DNA from: Kiritimatiellales bacterium | Lineage (GTDB): Bacteria > Verrucomicrobiota > Kiritimatiellia > Kiritimatiellales > Pontiellaceae | Direction: 5' to 3' | Length of the DNA stretch: 10,474 nt | NCBI GenBank assembly: GCA_015486775.1 | Contig: WFRA01000011.1 | Span: 1 to 10,474 of the forward strand | Part shown: positions 1 to 5,543 of the stretch, piece after piece | Layout: each line of letters begins with the position of its first letter | How positions within the stretch are numbered: position 1 is the stretch's first letter | Made by a program: the position numbers and the translations under genes | The notes under the pieces: model-generated | Seen by the model: only the letters and a program-made list of their open reading frames with translations | The model's database searches: none | What the model was told of the DNA's origin: nothing

Positions 1-27
1 GCAGCGTCAGATGTGTATAAGAGACAG
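1..27 (+). other. Nextera (Tn5) sequencing adapter remnant
   Basis: This is not genomic sequence. Bases 9-27 are the 19-bp Tn5 mosaic end (AGATGTGTATAAGAGACAG) and bases 1-8 (GCAGCGTC) are the preceding part of the Illumina Nextera read-1 adapter, so the block is the last 27 bases of that 33-base oligonucleotide. It abuts the rmlA reading frame directly at base 28, showing that the contig end was assembled from untrimmed reads. An open frame running out of it begins with residues MCIRDR, a familiar adapter-translation artefact. It should be removed before annotation. Confidence 0.98.
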
Positions 28-117
28 GTCGTATACCGGCAACAGCTGCTTGCTGACCACGGTTGTTGCCGGATGCAGCCGCGTTCCGGCTCCCCCGGCG
101 AGAATGATGCCCTTCAT
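28..117 (-). CDS. rmlA: Glucose-1-phosphate thymidylyltransferase RmlA, N-terminal fragment
   Basis: RmlA condenses glucose-1-phosphate with dTTP to give dTDP-glucose, the first step of the cytoplasmic dTDP-rhamnose pathway for surface polysaccharides. Only the first 30 codons are present; the frame runs intact into the adapter at base 27, so this is a contig-end truncation and not a pseudogene. The visible residues hold the nucleotidyltransferase signature: [16 protein letters not shown], with the G-G-x-G-T-R loop that binds the nucleotide phosphates, followed by the SKQLLPVYD segment with the conserved lysine (K23). The start ATG (115-117) overlaps the rmlB stop as ATGA (114-117), so translation is probably coupled to rmlB. 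Nothing can be said about the rest of the enzyme. RmlA is distinguished from other sugar nucleotidyltransferases by the SKQLLPVYD wording and by its rmlB neighbour. Confidence 0.93.
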
Positions 118-1142
118 GCCCCTGCCTCCCTTTGTCCTGCGCGAAGCGGCCGCCACCACCCGTCATGATCCAGATACCAGCGGATCGTCTTCCGGATCCC
201 GCTGTCGAAATTTTCCCGCGCCCTCCAGCCGAGCTCTCTCTCCGCCTTGGCGGGGTCGATGGCGTAGCGCCGATCGTGGCCGGGGCGATCGTCCACGAAG
301 CGGATCAAATCCCGGTGCCGCCCGGCCGCGCGCGGGCGGAGTTCGTCGAGCGCGGCGCAGATGGCTCCGGCCACTTCCAGATTGGTACGTTCGTTGCGGC
401 CGCCGATATTGTAGGTCTCGCCGACCCTCCCCCGCTCCGCCGCCGCCACCAGCGCCCGCACGTGGTCTTCGACATGGAGCCAGTCGCGGATGTTGCCGCC
501 GTCCCCGTAGATTGGAAGCTCCTTTTCTTCCAGCGCGTTGAGGATCAGGAGCGGAACCAGCTTTTCCGGAAACTGGCGCGGGCCGTAGTTGTTGGAACAG
601 TTGGTGACCACCACCGGCAGGCCGTAGGTGTGGAACCAGGCCTTGGCCAGATGGTCCGCGGCGGCCTTGCTGGCCGAATACGGGGAGCGCGGGGCGTAGG
701 GCGTGGTTTCGTCGAAGAGCCCCCGGTCGTCCAGCGTGCCGTACACCTCGTCGGTCGAAATGTGGAGAAAGCGAAAACCGGAGGACAGGGAGCTCCAGTA
801 TTCCCTGGCGCATTCAAGCATGGTACAGGTGCCGACCACGTTGGTTTCGATAAACGCCGCCGGGGCGTTGATCGAGCGATCCACGTGCGACTCCGCCGCT
901 AGGTGCATCACCGTATCCGGCTGAAAATCCGCAAACAGGCCAGCGATTGTCTTTGCGTCGCAAATATCCGCCCGCTCGAACCGGTAGAGCGGATTATTTT
1001 CGATTTCCACCAAGGAAGCGGGCACCCCGGCATAGGTCAGCTTGTCCACATTAAGCACCTGCACCCGCCGCTCCGCGACCAGATGGAGGCAAAGCGCCGA
1101 CCCGATAAATCCGGAACCGCCGGTGACCATCACCCGGTTCAT
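114..1142 (-). CDS. rmlB: dTDP-glucose 4,6-dehydratase RmlB
   Basis: This NAD-dependent short-chain dehydrogenase/reductase-fold enzyme converts dTDP-glucose to dTDP-4-keto-6-deoxyglucose, the second step of dTDP-rhamnose synthesis, in the cytoplasm. The 342-aa product is close to the usual length of about 350. Visible motifs are the Rossmann glycine motif GGSGFIG (residues 8-14), [10 protein letters not shown] (81-90), the dehydratase triad T130-D131-E132 within HISTDEVYG, and the catalytic YxxxK pair Y155/K159 in [25 protein letters not shown] (184-195) is the typical substrate-binding stretch, and [12 protein letters not shown] (285-296) is also typical of RmlB. The start at 1142 is chosen because the Rossmann motif begins seven residues in, and because its ATG overlaps the upstream stop (1139-1142). 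The frame stays open upstream to 1748, but that part is out-of-frame translation of the preceding gene. No odd residues were seen. Confidence 0.97.
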   Translation of the reverse strand: MNRVMVTGGSGFIGSALCLHLVAERRVQVLNVDKLTYAGVPASLVEIENNPLYRFERADICDAKTIAGLFADFQPDTVMHLAAESHVDRSINAPAAFIETNVVGTCTMLECAREYWSSLSSGFRFLHISTDEVYGTLDDRGLFDETTPYAPRSPYSASKAAADHLAKAWFHTYGLPVVVTNCSNNYGPRQFPEKLVPLLILNALEEKELPIYGDGGNIRDWLHVEDHVRALVAAAERGRVGETYNIGGRNERTNLEVAGAICAALDELRPRAAGRHRDLIRFVDDRPGHDRRYAIDPAKAERELGWRARENFDSGIRKTIRWYLDHDGWWRPLRAGQREAGA

Positions 1143-1720
1143 GCCCCACCTCCGTTTTGGCTGCGCAGCTGGGTGGAGCTGATGTCTTCGCGGAAAAGGG
1201 TTCCGGGAATTGGAACAAACAGCTCCTCGAAGCCGGGGGGGATGCGCAGGTTTTCCAAGGTCTGGAAGCGGCTTTCGTGCAGGCGGCCAGCCACGGCAAA
1301 GCGGGTTTCCAAGGTCTGGAAGCGGGCGAGCATGGCCGGAACGTCGGCGTGGTAGCGGGAATCCAGCAGGCGGATGGCGGTGTCGAACCCGAGGGCGAAC
1401 CATGCCCCGGGAAAGAGTTCTGCCTTTTCGGCAAAGGTGGGGGCGCAGGTGAGCACAACGGAATATCTGCCCTTGATCTGCAGGAGGCGGCGCTCGACCT
1501 CGACGATGGAGAGCGGCGGTTTGTCGACGTTGGCGACGGAGAGTTCGAGGATGCCGTTGCGGCCGGTGGCCTGCTCCGCCGCGAGCAGCAGGCCTTCGTG
1601 CCCCCTGTGCAGCGGGTTGAACGAGCCGGGGAGCAGCAGGGGGGCGAGCGGAAGGGTTTCGCACCCCACCGGAATATAGGAAAGTTCCCCGGCCACCAAT
1701 TTGTCGAGGGCGTTTTTCAT
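1139..1720 (-). CDS. NadD-like nucleotidyltransferase (HxGH/ISSTxxR family)
   Basis: This 193-aa protein belongs to the cytidylyltransferase-like superfamily. It shows [15 protein letters not shown] (residues 31-45) with the HxGH nucleotide-binding motif as H38-R-G-H41, and a C-terminal ISSTQLR (180-186), the family's ISSTxxR signature. These are the hallmarks of NMN/nicotinate-nucleotide adenylyltransferases, but the sequence is not standard NadD, and the substrate is unknown. In other organisms a similar domain is fused to a CinA-like domain; here the CinA-like partner is the separate gene just upstream, overlapping by ATGA (1717-1720). The downstream rmlB start overlaps its stop (1139-1142). 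Two copies of the palindrome TTCCAAGGTCTGGAA lie in the gene and encode FQTLE at residues 134-138 and 152-156, 18 codons apart. The start ATG at 1718-1720 is fixed by the overlap. A role in NAD metabolism or repair is plausible but unproven. Confidence 0.8.
   Translation of the reverse strand: MKNALDKLVAGELSYIPVGCETLPLAPLLLPGSFNPLHRGHEGLLLAAEQATGRNGILELSVANVDKPPLSIVEVERRLLQIKGRYSVVLTCAPTFAEKAELFPGAWFALGFDTAIRLLDSRYHADVPAMLARFQTLETRFAVAGRLHESRFQTLENLRIPPGFEELFVPIPGTLFREDISSTQLRSQNGGGA
1253..1267. repeat. Palindrome TTCCA-N5-TGGAA, copy A
   Basis: Spacer AGGTC. Inside the NadD-like gene, read on the minus strand as FQTLE. It shares a 20-base identical block (TTTCCAAGGTCTGGAAGCGG) with copy B, 54 bases away. 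Confidence 0.85.
1307..1321. repeat. Palindrome TTCCA-N5-TGGAA, copy B
   Basis: Spacer AGGTC. Inside the NadD-like gene, again read on the minus strand as FQTLE, exactly 18 codons from copy A. Confidence 0.85.
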
Positions 1721-2196
1721 GGATTGGACTCCTCGACAAATTCGGCAAGACGTGCCAGCAGGGTTTCGGTCAATTCCGATTCCTGCGCAACGCGCGATCC
1801 CGGGGAAAGTTCCAATCGCTGGAAAAATGTTTTTTCCAGGGTCTGGAAGCAGAGGAAGGCGCGGTCGCTCCCCCGGCGAACCCGGTCGGTTTGCAGCGCC
1901 GCCGTGCAGGCCACGCCCAAGGGCGGGGCGCCTTGCAGGGCAACGGCGCGCTCCAGCGCCTTGGCGGCCATCGCCCTGGCCGTCGTCTCCGAACAGGCCC
2001 GGGCGGGAGCCTCGCCAAGATAGCCGGCGAGGGCTTCGGGGCTGTAGGGAACCTGCGCTTCGAGGACGAACCGCGACGCGCCGGGGTGCGACAACAGCGC
2101 ATGCACGGCACCGCTCCCTCCGCCGGAGGCCACCAGCGCCGCCTTGCGGCCGGAGGAGAGGATGACCTCGACCATGCGTTCCCGATCCTCTTGCAT
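1717..2196 (-). CDS. CinA C-terminal-like protein (non-canonical)
   Basis: A 159-aa protein resembling the CinA C-terminal (PncC, nicotinamide-nucleotide amidohydrolase) domain in overall order: a glycine-rich loop followed by [20 protein letters not shown] (residues 37-56), then [15 protein letters not shown] (68-82), corresponding to the usual pGaS, Ys and vS..tA..MA segments. The canonical ESCTGG loop carrying the catalytic serine is replaced by ASGGGSGAV (23-31), so amidohydrolase activity is doubtful. As far as I recall, the TGGGS-type variant is found in CinA-like domains fused to a nucleotidyltransferase. Here the nucleotidyltransferase is the next gene, joined by ATGA. The start at 2196 leaves a 4-base gap after the cyclophilin stop; no strong ribosome-binding site is visible, suggesting coupled translation. 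Two palindromes encode FQTLE (117-121) and FQRLE (125-129). Function is unknown; a partner role in pyridine-nucleotide handling is inference. Confidence 0.72.
   Translation of the reverse strand: MQEDRERMVEVILSSGRKAALVASGGGSGAVHALLSHPGASRFVLEAQVPYSPEALAGYLGEAPARACSETTARAMAAKALERAVALQGAPPLGVACTAALQTDRVRRGSDRAFLCFQTLEKTFFQRLELSPGSRVAQESELTETLLARLAEFVEESNP
1810..1824. repeat. Palindrome TTCCA-N5-TGGAA, copy C
   Basis: Spacer ATCGC. Inside the CinA-like gene, read on the minus strand as FQRLE. It lies 9 bases from copy D, so the two form a tandem pair. Confidence 0.75.
1834..1848. repeat. Palindrome TTCCA-N5-TGGAA, copy D
   Basis: Spacer GGGTC, one base different from copies A and B. Inside the CinA-like gene, read on the minus strand as FQTLE. 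Confidence 0.8.
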
Positions 2197-2200
2197 AGGG

Positions 2201-2821
2201 CTACTCGTCGAGAACAACCACTTTCTTGATGACCACCGGATCGACCGGCACATCCTGGAAGCGGCCGTGGCCGCCCGTCGGGACATCCTTGATGGCATCG
2301 ACCACATCCATGCCTTCGACCACCTTGCCGAACACGCAATAGCCCCAGCCTTGGGGCGTCCGCTCCCTGAAATTCAGGAAATCGTTGTCGGCCACGTTGA
2401 TGAAAAACTGGGCGCTGGCGCTCTGCGGATCCGAGGTGCGGGCCATGGCAACGGTTCCCCGTTTATTGGGGAGTCCGTTGTAGGCTTCGTTTTCCACCGT
2501 GTTCGGCGCGGGTCTCTGGTTCATGTTTTCGTCGAACCCCCCGCCCTGGATCATGAAGGTTCCGATGACGCGGTGGAAGATGGTGCCGTCGTAGTGCCCC
2601 GCCTTGGCATAGGCCAAAAAGTTTTCAACCGTTTTGGGGGCCTTACCGCGTTCCAGTTCGATCTTTATGTCGCCTTTGGATGTTTCCATCAGAATCATTG
2701 CGGTATCCTTGTTTTTTTCCTGTTCCACTTCATCAATCAGGTCAAGCGCATCCTTTGGGGGACTGGCACAACCGGCAAGCAGTGCGGCCAACATGGCTAG
2801 CATCATGGTGTTGCGTTTCAT
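2201..2821 (-). CDS. Lipoprotein cyclophilin-type peptidyl-prolyl isomerase
   Basis: A prolyl cis-trans isomerase that would assist folding of exported proteins. The 206-aa precursor starts with a lipoprotein signal ([18 protein letters not shown], lipobox LAGC, lipidated Cys18), placing it at a membrane facing the periplasm. A short linker rich in charged residues precedes the cyclophilin domain (about 42-205). Signature blocks are [16 protein letters not shown] (81-96) with the catalytic arginine R84, [15 protein letters not shown] (136-150) and [18 protein letters not shown] (158-175), which resemble the bacterial PpiA/PpiB type. The start at 2821 is chosen for its signal peptide and an AAAGGAG ribosome-binding site at 2830-2836, eight bases upstream. 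An upstream in-frame ATG at 2875 would put the start at the -10 box. It is the first gene of the operon, with its own promoter at 2860-2888; the CinA-like gene follows after 4 bases. Confidence 0.95.
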   Translation of the reverse strand: MKRNTMMLAMLAALLAGCASPPKDALDLIDEVEQEKNKDTAMILMETSKGDIKIELERGKAPKTVENFLAYAKAGHYDGTIFHRVIGTFMIQGGGFDENMNQRPAPNTVENEAYNGLPNKRGTVAMARTSDPQSASAQFFINVADNDFLNFRERTPQGWGYCVFGKVVEGMDVVDAIKDVPTGGHGRFQDVPVDPVVIKKVVVLDE

Positions 2822-2859
2822 GGCAATTGCTCCTTTGTGTTGGTTTGATCTTCGGCTCC

Positions 2860-2888
2860 AAAATATGGCACGCAAACGAGGTTGTCAA
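2860..2888 (-). promoter_or_regulatory. Sigma70-like promoter of the cyclophilin operon
   Basis: Reading the minus strand, a perfect -35 box TTGACA (2883-2888) is followed after exactly 17 bases by TATTTT (2860-2865; 4 of 6 matches to TATAAT). Transcription would begin near 2852, giving a leader of about 30 bases with the ribosome-binding site at 2830-2836. The preceding operon is closed by the terminator at 2931-2964, so this gene group needs its own promoter, which supports the call. Confidence 0.65.
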
Positions 2889-2892
2889 ACAC

Positions 2893-2921
2893 CGCTTCGA
2901 CAAGCCCGCTCTTCCGAAGCG
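2893..2921. promoter_or_regulatory. Inverted repeat upstream of the -35 box
   Basis: CGCTTCG (2893-2899) and CGAAGCG (2915-2921) form a perfect 7-bp inverted repeat with a 15-base centre, starting four bases upstream of the -35 hexamer of the cyclophilin promoter. It could be a binding site for an activator or a second hairpin next to the terminator. The sequence alone does not decide. Confidence 0.35.
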
Positions 2922-2930
2922 CTCCGCCAT

Positions 2931-2964
2931 AAAAAAAGCCCGCCGGAACCAGCGGGCTTTTTTT
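2931..2964 (-). terminator. Bidirectional intrinsic terminator
   Basis: The stem GCCCGC (2938-2943) pairs with GCGGGC (2952-2957) around an 8-base loop, flanked by seven A (2931-2937) and seven T (2958-2964), so it works as a rho-independent terminator on both strands. It lies 22 bases after the stop of the second exbD and ends the minus-strand TPR/exbB/exbD operon before the cyclophilin promoter. Confidence 0.92.
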
Positions 2965-2986
2965 GTCCAGCCAGTTGCCGGATGGC

Positions 2987-3421
2987 CTACATGGACATGC
3001 TGAAGGACATGTTCTGCACCTGCGCGGCGGCGCAGGCATCCATCACATTGACGATCCGCCCGTGCAGAGCATCGTCGGAGGGAAGGATGTTGACGATCAG
3101 CTCGCTTCCCGAGGAGTCGGCGGCTTCCCGCAGGGCGAGCAACTGCGTCACCAAGTCGTCGAGATTGCTTCCATTCGCGCCGTAGAGCATCCCTTCCATG
3201 GTTACATCTCCGGTATCCGAGATTTCGATCAGCGCCTCGATCGGCAACGAGATCGGATCCGGGGTATCCACCTTGGCCGGGAGCAGGAAGGAGAGGTCGG
3301 CCTCCTTCTTGATCAGCGACGCCGTCACCATGAAATAGATGAGGAGCAGGAAAACGACATCGATCAGCGGCGTGATCTGCAGCTCGGCTTTTTTGTTGGT
3401 AAGGTCTTCAAGCAGTTTCAT
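2987..3421 (-). CDS. exbD: ExbD/TolR-family biopolymer transport protein (second copy)
   Basis: An inner-membrane stator-type subunit that works with ExbB to turn ion flow into mechanical force on the periplasmic side. The 144-aa product has a short cytoplasmic N-terminus, one membrane segment (about 16-35, LQITPLIDVVFLLLIYFM) carrying the essential ion-binding aspartate D21, and a periplasmic domain (about 45-144) ending in SFSMSM. The start at 3421 fits the family topology; the frame extends to 3475 but that would add a long non-typical N-terminus lying in the preceding gene. It starts 2 bases after the first exbD stop and is the last gene before the terminator. It differs clearly from the first ExbD (LIKKEADLSFLLPAK against VVTNKVKVKLPESK after the membrane segment), so the two are not a recent duplication. 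A heteromeric ExbD pair is likely. Confidence 0.93.
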   Translation of the reverse strand: MKLLEDLTNKKAELQITPLIDVVFLLLIYFMVTASLIKKEADLSFLLPAKVDTPDPISLPIEALIEISDTGDVTMEGMLYGANGSNLDDLVTQLLALREAADSSGSELIVNILPSDDALHGRIVNVMDACAAAQVQNMSFSMSM

Positions 3422-3423
3422 AT

Positions 3424-3825
3424 CTATTCCTCGTAGGCCGCATAGATGAGGTCGGTCGCGCCCACCTCGCCGCATGCGATCATGATCTCCTTGCAGATCT
3501 TGTATTTGACCCGCTTGTCCGCCCGGATCATGATCCTCAGGTTCGGATCCTCGTCGAGTTGCTTGGAGACGAACTCCTTGAGCTCCTCGATCGTGAGGGG
3601 AACCATGCCCGCATAGATCTGGTCGTTTGCATCCACCGACAGCACGATGCGCCCCTTGATGTCTTCGGGAACCTTGGCGGCCTTGGACTCGGGCAATTTG
3701 ACCTTGACCTTGTTCGTCACCACCACGGAGGCTACCATAAAGAAGATGAGCAACAGGAACACCATGTCGATCATGGGTGCCATGTCGATTTCTACATCGT
3801 CTTTTCTTGGTTGTTTGACTCTCAT
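3424..3825 (-). CDS. exbD: ExbD/TolR-family biopolymer transport protein (first copy)
   Basis: A 133-aa ion-motor subunit partnering ExbB. A basic N-terminus (MRVKQPRK) stays in the cytoplasm; the membrane segment VEIDMAPMIDMVFLLLIFFM (11-30) contains the conserved ion-binding aspartate D20; the remaining 100 residues form the periplasmic domain, with LRIMIRADKRVKYKICKEIM (96-115) matching the conserved ExbD core. The start at 3825 has a GAGGTG ribosome-binding site (3830-3835), four bases upstream. It lies 23 bases after exbB and 2 bases before the second exbD, so all three are cotranscribed. Both ExbD proteins keep the aspartate, so both could be active in ion conduction. The sequence does not show whether they feed a TonB-type importer, a Tol-like system or another motor. 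Confidence 0.95.
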   Translation of the reverse strand: MRVKQPRKDDVEIDMAPMIDMVFLLLIFFMVASVVVTNKVKVKLPESKAAKVPEDIKGRIVLSVDANDQIYAGMVPLTIEELKEFVSKQLDEDPNLRIMIRADKRVKYKICKEIMIACGEVGATDLIYAAYEE

Positions 3826-3848
3826 TTCACACCTCTTCCGGCAGGGTT

Positions 3849-4646
3849 CTACTCAGTGGCGGCTTTCGGTGCTTTCTTAGCTTTTTTTCCGGAACCCATG
3901 TGCTCGAAGCCCATCGGCAGTTCGCCGGATTCGAGCGTGTCGAGCAACGCGCCGATATTGCGGCCGAGCGTTGCGGTGGACTTGATGAAGTTGTTCCGGA
4001 AATAGTAGTAGGCCAGCATGCAGGGAATCGCGATGATCAGGCCGGTCGCGGTGGTGACCAGAGCCTCGCCGATGTTGCCGGCAAGTTCCTGCGGCTTGCC
4101 CATGCCCTTCGAACCGATGGTTTGGAAGGCTTTGATCATACCGGACACCGTACCGAGCAGACCGAGCATCGGCGCGGTTGCGCCAATGATCGAAAGGTAG
4201 TCGATCGCTTTCATGTACTGCGTTACTTGCTCGGTGCTGGCCTCTTCGATGGCTTCCTTCACCTTGCCGAAATCGATGCTGCCCGAGGTGGAGCACCGCT
4301 CCAGGCCAGCCGCAAAAACGTAGGTGAAGAGCGTTTCGTTCTCCTTGCAGAGCGAGTGGGCTTCGAGAAGCTTCTTCTCCTTCATCAGCTTGACAAAATC
4401 CGGCATCAAATCGGGGCGCAATAAAATCTTTTCGCGCAGCGTCAACCCGTTTTGGACGATGAAAAAGATCATTCCGAAGGAGAAGAGTCCCAGCGGATAC
4501 ATGGACCAGCCTCCCTGCTTAATCATCTGCATAAGCGTGGTTTTTTCGACCTTCGGGGTAGCGGCGGCCGCATCATCCTGCGCAAACGCGAGGGGTCCCA
4601 TCATCAGGCTAAAACAAAATGCCAACTTAATAATTTTCCTACTCAT
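3849..4646 (-). CDS. exbB: ExbB/TolQ/MotA-family ion channel protein with signal peptide
   Basis: The channel subunit of an ExbB-ExbD type motor in the inner membrane. The 265-aa protein begins with a probable cleavable signal (MSRKIIKLAFCFSLMMGPLAFA, cut after A22) and a short D/A/K-rich stretch, then three membrane segments at about 46-66, 149-174 and 194-216. GATAPMLGLLGTVSGMIKAF (155-174) and GEALVTTATGLIIAIP (193-208) are the MotA/TolQ/ExbB signature. E194 and T198/T199 match positions that line the ion path in E. coli ExbB. The C-terminus is lysine/alanine-rich (GKKAKKAPKAATE). The start at 4646 has AGGAG (4654-4658) seven bases upstream. It lies 24 bases after the 290-aa TPR gene and ahead of two exbD genes. 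The N-terminal signal is absent from classical E. coli ExbB, so the topology differs at the start. Confidence 0.95.
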   Translation of the reverse strand: MSRKIIKLAFCFSLMMGPLAFAQDDAAAATPKVEKTTLMQMIKQGGWSMYPLGLFSFGMIFFIVQNGLTLREKILLRPDLMPDFVKLMKEKKLLEAHSLCKENETLFTYVFAAGLERCSTSGSIDFGKVKEAIEEASTEQVTQYMKAIDYLSIIGATAPMLGLLGTVSGMIKAFQTIGSKGMGKPQELAGNIGEALVTTATGLIIAIPCMLAYYYFRNNFIKSTATLGRNIGALLDTLESGELPMGFEHMGSGKKAKKAPKAATE

Positions 4647-4670
4647 TATCCTACTCCTCTCTGGTTAAGC

Positions 4671-5543
4671 TTATTCTGATTGTAAACTGTCCTTCATTCT
4701 CTGCTCCGCACGCAACTTTTCAATCTTGATTTTCAGCCGCGTGGCTTCGTCGGACTCCGGCGTGTTCTTGTAGAACAGGAGGATTTCGCGGCAAACCTCG
4801 TCGGCTGAATCATACAGGCCAAGTTCGGTGTAGAGCTGTGCGCAAAGCAATTCGGCGGGCTGCACCCAATCCGGATCCTGGCTATGGAACGCCACCACCC
4901 TCGCGGCATATTCCATGGCCCGGTTGAACTGTTTCTTCAACGCCATGTATTTCGCGGCGATGTAGAGCTTTTCGGGCGCAGCATCGTCGGCGGGTTCCAG
5001 ATCCCAGCCATACTTGGCGAAAAGCGCCTCGGTATCGGCCGCCCGGCCGGCATCGACCAGCGCCAGCGCCTGGAAAATCCGAGCCTTTTCCTGCAACTCC
5101 GGATTCCGGTCGTCCTGAGCGATCGCCGACGAGATTTCCAGCGATGCGTCGTCTTTTCCGGTGCGGTACAATAGCTCCATCAGCAGGGCGTTGTAGCGGG
5201 TGAGGTTCGACGGGATATCGCGGTATTCGCCGAAGGGCGCAATGGCATCGTCGATCAACTTGATGGCTCCGTCGAACTCCCGGTCGCGAATCATCCCCGA
5301 AACCTTTTCGGCATCAATCGCCACCTTGAAGTTGAGTTCCTTTATGGTGCTGGCTCCGACCCGGATGGTTCGGGCGGCATTGTCCTTGTTGAACTCGATC
5401 CAGTCGCCGTCGCGCTTGACGATCTGCCCTTTCCAGACCTTGCCGTTGCCCATGACCAACTTGGCCGGAAGCGGTTTTCCATATGAAACCGCAGTCCAAA
5501 GAAGACTCCCCGCCAATACTAAATTAAAAACCGGTTTGCTCAT
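4671..5543 (-). CDS. Secreted protein: small beta domain plus helical (TPR-like) repeats
   Basis: I do not recognise a named family. The 290-aa product has a probable signal peptide (residues 1-22, MSKPVFNLVLAGSLLWTAVSYG). A short beta-rich segment follows (about 27-72: LVMGNGKVWKGQIVKRDGDW, then TIRVGASTIKEL), resembling a small barrel such as an Sm/SH3-like fold. The rest (about 75-288) is alpha-helical in TPR style, for example MIRDREFDGAIKLIDDAI and YMALKKQFNRAMEYAARVVA, ending in a charged helix (RLKIKIEKLRAEQRMKDSLQ). Its ATG overlaps the stop of the 954-aa TPR gene as ATGA (5540-5543), so the two are translationally coupled, and exbB follows 24 bases later. This context suggests a periplasmic scaffold or adaptor of the ExbB/ExbD complex; that is inference. 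The fold assignments are by eye. Confidence 0.8.
   Translation of the reverse strand: MSKPVFNLVLAGSLLWTAVSYGKPLPAKLVMGNGKVWKGQIVKRDGDWIEFNKDNAARTIRVGASTIKELNFKVAIDAEKVSGMIRDREFDGAIKLIDDAIAPFGEYRDIPSNLTRYNALLMELLYRTGKDDASLEISSAIAQDDRNPELQEKARIFQALALVDAGRAADTEALFAKYGWDLEPADDAAPEKLYIAAKYMALKKQFNRAMEYAARVVAFHSQDPDWVQPAELLCAQLYTELGLYDSADEVCREILLFYKNTPESDEATRLKIKIEKLRAEQRMKDSLQSE

Noticed and set aside
1..27. A real Tn5-like transposon end
   Set aside because: The hyperactive mosaic end fused to the GCAGCGTC adapter tail is a synthetic oligonucleotide sequence, not a natural insertion sequence.
11..541. Plus-strand open frame starting MCIRDR
   Set aside because: It starts inside the sequencing adapter and then runs antisense to rmlA and rmlB; the composition is arginine/proline-rich and unlike a real protein.
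132..902. 256-codon plus-strand open frame opposite rmlB
   Set aside because: Antisense shadow of rmlB, whose catalytic motifs are intact; no family resemblance.
1253..1848. CRISPR array or tandem repeat
   Set aside because: The palindromes have unequal spacing, lie in conserved coding frames and have no matching spacers or cas genes nearby.
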